12,046 nucleotides of DNA. It comes from Chitinophagales bacterium. Its GTDB lineage: Bacteria > Bacteroidota > Bacteroidia > Chitinophagales > BACL12. The position numbers and the translations under genes are program-made. Below the pieces are notes generated by a model, which did not search any database, was not told where the DNA came from, and saw only the letters and a program-made list of their open reading frames with translations. Position 1 is the stretch's first letter. Every line of letters begins with the position of its first letter. Location: contig JACMJP010000352.1 in the NCBI GenBank assembly GCA_014380545.1, positions 1 to 12,046 of the forward strand. The letters are read 5' to 3'. This document shows positions 7,410-12,046 of this stretch, piece by piece.

Positions 7410-8228
7410 ATGGATAAACCAACAATATTAGTAACAAATGATGATGGCATTCATGCACCGGGAATTGCAATGTTAGTAAATGCAATGAAGGCTATAGGAA
7501 ATATTATTGTAGTTGCACCTGATAAACCACAAAGTGGAATGGGGCATGCAATAACTTTAAATGAACCGCTTCGCTTAAACCCGGTAAATATTTTTGAAGG
7601 AATTGAAGCATACGCATGTTCCGGAACTCCTGTAGATTGTGTTAAACTTGCAAAGGATAAAATATTACATCATAAACCCGATCTGTGTGTGAGCGGCATA
7701 AATCATGGAAGCAATTCAAGTATTAATATTATTTATTCGGGAACAATGAGTGCGGCAGTGGAAGCATCCATTGAAGGTATTCCCGCAGTTGGATTTTCTT
7801 TACTTGATTTTAGTTTGCAGGCTGATTTTTCCGGAGCAGGTGCTTATGCAAAAATTATTGCAGAGCAGGTTTTGCAGTATGGTTTGCCAAACAGTACTTT
7901 ATTAAATGTAAATATTCCTGCATTGAATTTAAATGAAATAAAAGGAATTAAAATTTGCAGGCAGGCTGTTGCAAAATGGGAAGAAGAGTATGATGAAAGA
8001 AATGATCCGCACGGGAGAAAATATTTTTGGCTTACAGGCAAGTTTGTAAACCAGGATGCGGGAGACGATACCGATGAATGGGCATTAAGCAACGGGTATG
8101 TTTCAGTTGTTCCGGTGCAATTTGATATGACAGCGCATCATACAATTGGATATTTTAATAAAACCTGGACAATTAAACATCATGATGAAATAAGTGCAAC
8201 TTCAAAATCTGTTAATAACTTAGGATAA
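7410..8228 (+). CDS. surE: 5'/3'-nucleotidase SurE
   Basis: This 272-residue SurE-family phosphatase hydrolyses nucleoside 5'- and 3'-monophosphates, and by family knowledge short polyphosphate, in the cytoplasm with a divalent metal. The metal-site residues are present: D11 and D12 in TNDDGIHAPG, S42 in PQSGMGHAIT, and N98 in SGINHGSN. The same spacing is seen in the Thermotoga enzyme (D8, D9, S39, N95). CSGTPVDCVKLA and YSGTMSAAVEA are also conserved. The length is slightly above the usual 250-260 residues. The start follows AAATAAAAA, an A-rich leader typical of Bacteroidota genes without a Shine-Dalgarno sequence. The next gene begins 6 bases after the stop, and lpxB follows that. Confidence 0.96.
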   Translation: MDKPTILVTNDDGIHAPGIAMLVNAMKAIGNIIVVAPDKPQSGMGHAITLNEPLRLNPVNIFEGIEAYACSGTPVDCVKLAKDKILHHKPDLCVSGINHGSNSSINIIYSGTMSAAVEASIEGIPAVGFSLLDFSLQADFSGAGAYAKIIAEQVLQYGLPNSTLLNVNIPALNLNEIKGIKICRQAVAKWEEEYDERNDPHGRKYFWLTGKFVNQDAGDDTDEWALSNGYVSVVPVQFDMTAHHTIGYFNKTWTIKHHDEISATSKSVNNLG

Positions 8229-8234
8229 AATATT

Positions 8235-8540
8235 ATGAATATACTCCGGGAAGATAATGTTTTTGTTGGCATACTGATATCAGTTTTTATAACCTCTACA
8301 GTTTTTTATACACTCTATATTTTAAATCAAAGCTTATCAATTGGTACCTGTGAGTCAAACTGTTTAAGGGAAAGATTTATTGCATCTATGGCAGCATTTT
8401 CAAATTTTTTTCCTTTTGTAATTTATATGCGATCTAAAAAAGATAATGCAATGAAAGGTGTAGGAATGATCACAGTGCTGTTAGCAGTATTTGTAATGCT
8501 CTTTTATTACATCACCGGACATACTTCTATCTTAAATTAA
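8235..8540 (+). CDS. Small three-helix inner-membrane protein of unknown function, between surE and lpxB
   Basis: This 101-residue protein has three predicted membrane segments at about 9-31, 46-64 and 76-95. The loop after the first helix has a C-X3-C motif (C39 and C43, GTCESNC) followed by basic residues. A basic loop (RSKKDNAMK) lies between helices 2 and 3. I do not recognise a named family. From memory, small membrane proteins of this kind occur between surE and lpxB in other Bacteroidota, but I cannot verify that here. It starts 6 bases after surE, which suggests co-translation. A role in lipid A or envelope assembly is possible from position only. Confidence 0.75.
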   Translation: MNILREDNVFVGILISVFITSTVFYTLYILNQSLSIGTCESNCLRERFIASMAAFSNFFPFVIYMRSKKDNAMKGVGMITVLLAVFVMLFYYITGHTSILN

Positions 8541-8550
8541 TTTTCGCTAG

Positions 8551-8558
8551 TATATTTG
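8551..8558 (+). promoter_or_regulatory. Possible -7 box upstream of lpxB
   Basis: TATATTTG matches TAnnTTTG and lies 10 bases after the small membrane protein gene, about 60 bases before lpxB. A one-mismatch version, TACTTTAG at 8595-8602, lies nearer the start and is an alternative. Neither has a clear -33 partner. Confidence 0.3.
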
Positions 8559-8617
8559 TTCACTCAAAAGACAAGCATTCACAATTTTCTTTTTTACTTT
8601 AGCAAAAATCTTTGCAT

Positions 8618-9724
8618 TTGAAATTTTATATCATAGCAGGTGAAGCTTCAGGAGATATGCATGCTGCAAATCTTGTTTATGCACTGAAAGAATTTCATCC
8701 CACAATTGAATTAAGGGGATGGGGCGGTGATAAAATGAAAGATGCCGGTGTGCAGATCGTAAAACATTACCGTGACCTCGCATTTATGGGTTTTGTTGAA
8801 GTTGTAAAACATTTAAATACAATTTTCAAAAATATTAAATTTTGTAGGGAAGATATTGAACAGTATAAACCCGAAGCAGTAATTTTTATTGATTACCCGG
8901 GTTTTAATTTACGCATTTTACCTTTTGTAAAAAATCTCGGAATTAAAACAATTTATTATATCTCACCACAATTATGGGCATGGAACAGCAAAAGGGTCAA
9001 CATCATAAAACGGTACGCTGATAAAATGCTGGTGATATTACCTTTTGAAAAAGATTTTTATAAAAATTATCAATATGAAGTTGATTTTGTGGGGCACCCA
9101 TTGCTGGATGAGATTAGTAACAAAATGAAGAACCCGCTTTTTTATAAAATAAATAATCTTTCCAAAGATCCTATTATCGCAATACTACCCGGCAGCAGAA
9201 AACAGGAGATAGCAAAAAATCTTCCCATCATGTTGTCCCTTACAAAACATTTTCCTGAATTTATTTTTGTTATTGCATGTGCTCCGGGCCTTCATAAACA
9301 ATTTTATGAACAATTTTATAACAGCAGCAATATTTATTACCTGTTCAATCAAACGTATGATATATTACTGCATGCGGAAGCGGCAGTTGTTACATCAGGA
9401 ACTGCCACACTTGAAACTGCATTGTTCAATGTGCCGCAAATAGTATGTTATAAAGGAAATATCATTTCATACATTATTGCAAAACAATTAGTGCATGTAA
9501 AATATATTTCTCTGGTGAATTTAATTCTGGATAAGGAAGTAGTACCTGAATTAATTCAGCACACATTTGCTGAGAATAAGCTGAAGGCTGCTTTTCAACG
9601 GCTGGTATTTAATGATGACTACAGGACGGCGATGCGGGAATCTTATTCTGAACTCAAAAATAAGTTGGGTGATGAAGGTGCAAGCGAAAGGGCAGCAAAA
9701 ATTATTAGCGATTATTGCAGTTAA
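8618..9724 (+). CDS. lpxB: Lipid-A-disaccharide synthase
   Basis: LpxB (glycosyltransferase family 19) condenses UDP-2,3-diacylglucosamine with lipid X to form the lipid A disaccharide phosphate at the inner membrane. Family motifs run along the whole length: IAGEASGD near the N-terminus, GWGGDKM, FIDYPGFNLR, YYISPQLWAW, FVGHPLLDE, LPGSRKQEI, TSGTATLETAL and KYISLVNLI. No ATG precedes the GEASGD motif, because an in-frame stop lies at 8600-8602, so the start must be non-ATG. TTG 8618 gives MKFYIIAGEASGD, matching the usual LpxB N-terminus, for 368 residues. TTG 8612 would add two residues and cannot be excluded. A TTG start may mean weak initiation of this essential gene. It follows the small membrane protein gene by about 77 bases and is convergent with the tRNA-Ala gene. 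Confidence 0.95.
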   Translation: MKFYIIAGEASGDMHAANLVYALKEFHPTIELRGWGGDKMKDAGVQIVKHYRDLAFMGFVEVVKHLNTIFKNIKFCREDIEQYKPEAVIFIDYPGFNLRILPFVKNLGIKTIYYISPQLWAWNSKRVNIIKRYADKMLVILPFEKDFYKNYQYEVDFVGHPLLDEISNKMKNPLFYKINNLSKDPIIAILPGSRKQEIAKNLPIMLSLTKHFPEFIFVIACAPGLHKQFYEQFYNSSNIYYLFNQTYDILLHAEAAVVTSGTATLETALFNVPQIVCYKGNIISYIIAKQLVHVKYISLVNLILDKEVVPELIQHTFAENKLKAAFQRLVFNDDYRTAMRESYSELKNKLGDEGASERAAKIISDYCS

Positions 9725-9740
9725 TTATATAATTCTTTAG

Positions 9741-9814
9741 TGGAGATAGTGAGACTCGAACTCACGACCCTTTGCATGCCATGCAAATACTCTAGCCAAC
9801 TGAGCTATACCCCC
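9741..9814 (-). tRNA. tRNA-Ala (anticodon GGC)
   Basis: The minus strand from 9814 to 9741 folds into a complete 74-nt cloverleaf. The acceptor stem GGGGGTA pairs with TATCTCC, including G3-U70, the alanine identity pair, and A73 is the discriminator. The D arm is GCTC/GAGT, the anticodon stem TTTGC/GCAAA with loop ATGGCAT, and the T arm GTGAG-TTCGAGT-CTCAC. The anticodon is GGC (9780-9778), reading GCC and GCU. CCA is not encoded; the sequence continues CTA. The 3' end lies 16 bases from the convergent lpxB stop. Confidence 0.97.
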
Positions 9815-9826
9815 TGTTATAAAAAT

Positions 9827-9857
9827 CAAAAATAATAAATATTAAACCCGAAACAAA
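9827..9857 (-). promoter_or_regulatory. Proximal promoter of tRNA-Ala (TTTG-N19-TATTTTTG)
   Basis: On the minus strand TTTG (9857-9854) is followed after exactly 19 nt by TATTTTTG (9834-9827), a full match to the Bacteroidota housekeeping promoter consensus. Transcription would start a few bases before G1 of the tRNA at 9814. Confidence 0.7.
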
Positions 9858-9883
9858 AGTACTAAGCGAATGTTTATTTTCAA
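9854..9883 (-). promoter_or_regulatory. Distal promoter of tRNA-Ala (TTG-N19-TACTTTTG)
   Basis: On the minus strand TTG (9883-9881) is followed after 19 nt by TACTTTTG (9861-9854). The TTTG of this -7 box is the same four bases that serve as the -33 element of the proximal promoter. It also overlaps the -7-like CAACTTTG (9881-9888) of the divergent PLP-enzyme gene. Confidence 0.5.
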
Positions 9884-9894
9884 CTTTGTATAAT

Positions 9895-10761
9895 ATGCAG
9901 CCGGTTATTTCACAAATAAAATATAATGATCATGATATTGACATTCTGCGCCTGGATTTAATGCATGAAGGCTTTCAGGGAAATAAATATTATAAACTCA
10001 AATATAATATTGAAGAAGCAAAAGACTTAGGTTGTTCAACAATCCTCACCTTTGGAGGAGCATTTTCAAATCATATTTATGCAACTGCGCTTGCAGGAAA
10101 ATTGCATGGATTAAAAACAATTGGAATTATAAGGGGTGAAAATGATATGCATAACCCAACTATAAATTTTTGGAGAGAAAATGAAATGGTTTTACGTTTT
10201 ATTTCAAGAGAGGAGTACAAAAGAAAGGATGAACCGGCATTTTTAAATAAATTAAGGGATACATTTGGAAAGTACTATTTAATTCCGGAAGGCGGAACCA
10301 ACAAGGCTGCAATAAGAGGATGCACAGAAATTTTATCTGGTCTGGAAAATAAATATGATTTTATTTTTTGCGCTGTTGGAACAGGAGGTACACTTGCAGG
10401 AATAATTTCCACACCAAATATAAAATCGAAAATAATTGGTGTTTCCGTTTTAAAAGGGATGGATCTCTTAACTGAAAAAGTTACTACTCTCATTTCAAAT
10501 AATAATTCCAATTGGGAAATAAATTTTAACTATCACCTGGGAGGTTATGCAAAATATGATCAGAAGCTCATGGAATTTATAGATCAATTTAAATCCAATT
10601 ATAGTATTCTACCGGACCCTGTTTATACAGGTAAAGTATTCTATGCTATTTTTGATTTAATTGATAAAAACTATTTTTCACCAGGTAAAAAGATACTTGC
10701 TATACATAGCGGAGGTTTGCAGGGCTGGGATGGATGGAACTACAGGTTTACAAATAAATAG
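9895..10761 (+). CDS. PLP-dependent ACC-deaminase / D-cysteine-desulfhydrase family enzyme
   Basis: This 288-residue cytoplasmic enzyme is of the fold-type II (tryptophan-synthase-beta-like) PLP group. The PLP lysine is probably K34 in GNKYYKLKYN, which aligns with the GNKTRKLEY segment of ACC deaminase. Other family marks are FGGAFSNH at 53-60, the phosphate-binding GTGGTLAG at 162-169, and HSGGLQGWDG near the C-terminus. The protein is about 40 residues shorter than classical ACC deaminase or DcyD (about 330). The reaction may be D-cysteine to pyruvate, H2S and ammonia, or deamination of another small amino acid; sequence alone does not decide. ATG 9895 was chosen over TTG 9886 because it is a standard start and the TTG falls inside a -7-like box (CAACTTTG, 9881-9888). 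The gene diverges from the tRNA-Ala gene. Confidence 0.88.
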   Translation: MQPVISQIKYNDHDIDILRLDLMHEGFQGNKYYKLKYNIEEAKDLGCSTILTFGGAFSNHIYATALAGKLHGLKTIGIIRGENDMHNPTINFWRENEMVLRFISREEYKRKDEPAFLNKLRDTFGKYYLIPEGGTNKAAIRGCTEILSGLENKYDFIFCAVGTGGTLAGIISTPNIKSKIIGVSVLKGMDLLTEKVTTLISNNNSNWEINFNYHLGGYAKYDQKLMEFIDQFKSNYSILPDPVYTGKVFYAIFDLIDKNYFSPGKKILAIHSGGLQGWDGWNYRFTNK

Positions 10762-10773
10762 AAAACTGCAGAA

Positions 10774-10781
10774 TAAATTTG
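10774..10781 (+). promoter_or_regulatory. -7 box upstream of the multi-pass membrane protein gene
   Basis: TAAATTTG matches TAnnTTTG and sits 16 bases before ATG 10798, in the 36-base gap after the PLP-enzyme gene. No -33 match is evident at the standard spacing. Confidence 0.4.
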
Positions 10782-10797
10782 CTTCATGTTAAACACA

Positions 10798-12046
10798 ATG
10801 CCATCTGTCAAAAAATTTTATGTTGCATTTTGGATATTGCATTGTGTGCTTTTCTTTATTGGCTTTTACCCTATGCTTATGCATCCCATACAACACATGT
10901 ATTTTAATGAGGGCGATGGAATAAAAAATTACTTCACACTTATTTCCTATATAAAACAACCGGCTTCGCACGGGTTATTTCATTATACAGCCATGCAGTA
11001 TCCTTATGGAGATTATATTTATTTTACTGATAATTCGCCATTGCTTGCAATGCTGATGCGCATGTTTTCACTTTACATTACAGATACCAGCAATTATGCA
11101 ATCGTCATTATGCATGCTTTCATCATGCTGAATATGGTGCTTGTTCCATTTATTATCTGGAAGATATTAAAAAAGTTTACAACGAACGGATGGATATTAC
11201 TTGCAGGCACCTTATGGCTTACATGGGTGACGCCACAGTTTATACGTATCTTCTCAAGCACTTATAATTTATCCTTTTCCATATTTTATTTTTTAGCAAT
11301 ACTTGCGGCTATTCAAATTGTGGAAGCCTACTATGAAAATAACAGGAAAAAATTATTGCTCAATTGCATAATAATATTCCTCACAATATTTTCAGCATCA
11401 TTTATACATTTATATTACATACTCATGTTAGGATTGCCTGCAGGATTTTTTATGATATTGCACAGTATTTTACATGCAAAAAATTTCATAAAAAGAATAC
11501 AATATTTTATTTTACCAATTTTCACATTGTTTTGCTGCGCAGTTTGTGTTATAGGAGTTATCTCTGCAACAGATGTATATAAAGACCTGCGTTTAACAGT
11601 ACCGGAAGGAAGTGATATCCGGGAATATGAAGTACAGTTTGACAGTTTATATAAAACCAAACACGGATACAATACATTACAATTCATTGGAGGTACAGCA
11701 GGTTATGGTGGTGAGCAAAGTATTTTTATGGGTAATTTCTTTTTTTATGGAATTTCTCTATTGACCTTATATTATTTGTATGCAAGATTTAAATTAAAGA
11801 AAAAGATCTCTGTTTCCGCTTCCGAAAAAAAACTACTCTTATTATTTTTAATATCAGCACTCATTTCCTATTTCTCTGCATGCGGAGACTGGTTAGAATT
11901 TGGAAGAAGCAATACCAGGTACGACAATTATTTAAACCCGTTATTCCATATTGAAAAGTTCTATCCCGCAATAGACCAATTTCGCTACCTGTGCCGTATT
12001 GGTTGGTGGTTTTATTATATGTTTCAATTTGTGTTCTTAATTCTTG
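10798..12046 (+). CDS. Multi-pass membrane protein, possibly GT-C/YfhO-like, 3'-truncated by the window edge
   Basis: From ATG 10798 the frame is open for 416 codons to the window end, so the protein is incomplete. It starts with a membrane helix (about residues 6-28). A large extracytoplasmic loop follows, with FNEGDGIKNYFTL and then YPYGDYIYFTDNSPLL. At least six further hydrophobic segments follow, separated by short basic loops. The acidic GDG motif in the first loop, followed by many helices, recalls GT-C-fold membrane glycosyltransferases and YfhO-like proteins. I recognise no specific family and the assignment is tentative. Late in the visible part is a soluble-looking stretch (SACGDWLEFGRSNTRYDNY) before another aromatic, hydrophobic segment. 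If it is a GT-C enzyme it would use a lipid-linked sugar at the inner membrane. ATG 10798 is the first in-frame ATG after the -7 box. Confidence 0.8.
   Translation, partial: MPSVKKFYVAFWILHCVLFFIGFYPMLMHPIQHMYFNEGDGIKNYFTLISYIKQPASHGLFHYTAMQYPYGDYIYFTDNSPLLAMLMRMFSLYITDTSNYAIVIMHAFIMLNMVLVPFIIWKILKKFTTNGWILLAGTLWLTWVTPQFIRIFSSTYNLSFSIFYFLAILAAIQIVEAYYENNRKKLLLNCIIIFLTIFSASFIHLYYILMLGLPAGFFMILHSILHAKNFIKRIQYFILPIFTLFCCAVCVIGVISATDVYKDLRLTVPEGSDIREYEVQFDSLYKTKHGYNTLQFIGGTAGYGGEQSIFMGNFFFYGISLLTLYYLYARFKLKKKISVSASEKKLLLLFLISALISYFSACGDWLEFGRSNTRYDNYLNPLFHIEKFYPAIDQFRYLCRIGWWFYYMFQFVFLIL

Noticed and set aside
9723..9734. 12-bp perfect palindrome AATTATATAATT between lpxB and the tRNA gene
   Set aside because: It is made only of A and T, so the hairpin would be very weak, and no U-run follows. 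Not called as a terminator.
9771..9787. Palindrome TTTGCATGCCATGCAAA
   Set aside because: It is the anticodon arm of tRNA-Ala and not an operator.
9886..9894. TTG start three codons before the PLP-enzyme ATG
   Set aside because: The TTG is part of a -7-like box (CAACTTTG) and a normal ATG follows at 9895.
11364..11687. Short open frames on both strands inside the last membrane protein gene
   Set aside because: The frame from 10798 stays open through the whole region with consistent membrane-helix composition, so these are shadows.
1..12046. CRISPR array, insertion sequence, prophage, integration site or defence system
   Set aside because: No spaced repeats, transposase or integrase motifs, or defence domains are seen. 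The tRNA gene has no adjacent integrase or repeated 3' end.

Overview
The window is AT-rich DNA from the chromosome of a Gram-negative member of the Bacteroidota. Four things point there: a lipid A gene (lpxB), a type IX secretion (T9SS) cassette of CHU_C-tailed protein, PorP/SprF and PD40 protein, start codons without Shine-Dalgarno sequences, and repeated -7 boxes of the form TAnnTTTG just upstream of genes. The T9SS genes favour an environmental lineage (Chitinophagia, Saprospiria, Cytophagia or Flavobacteriia) over gut Bacteroides. A species cannot be named from this sequence.

Layout: on the minus strand at the left lie a secreted esterase of the PHB-depolymerase/feruloyl-esterase family, cut by the window edge, and upstream of it a MORN-repeat lipoprotein. 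Divergent from these is pruA (proline catabolism), whose correct start is ATG 1645. Next comes a tight three-gene cassette (3387-7373): a small surface protein with three Ig-like repeats and a type B T9SS sorting domain, a PorP/SprF outer-membrane protein, and a TPR/PD40 periplasmic protein ending in a SPOR-like domain where PorE-type relatives carry an OmpA-like domain. Then come surE, a 101-residue three-helix membrane protein, and lpxB with a TTG start. A tRNA-Ala(GGC) gene lies convergent to lpxB on the minus strand, with two phased promoters. A PLP-dependent ACC-deaminase/D-cysteine-desulfhydrase-like gene diverges from it, and a multi-pass membrane protein runs off the right edge.

How the genes fit together: the T9SS cassette is the only obvious functional unit. 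The CHU_C protein is the likely cargo, PorP/SprF its cognate outer-membrane partner, and the PD40/SPOR protein the probable periplasmic link to peptidoglycan. The surE, small membrane protein and lpxB genes are co-oriented and close, but only lpxB has a clear envelope role. All four non-lipoprotein exported proteins have glutamine at the predicted mature N-terminus. The remaining genes are ordinary housekeeping or accessory genes.

No stretch longer than 300 bases lacks a gene; the largest gap is the 113 bases between pruA and the CHU_C gene. I see no CRISPR array, insertion sequence, phage gene, integrase, toxin-antitoxin pair or recognisable defence system. The best candidate for something less well described is the SPOR-ended version of the PorP/PD40 cassette.
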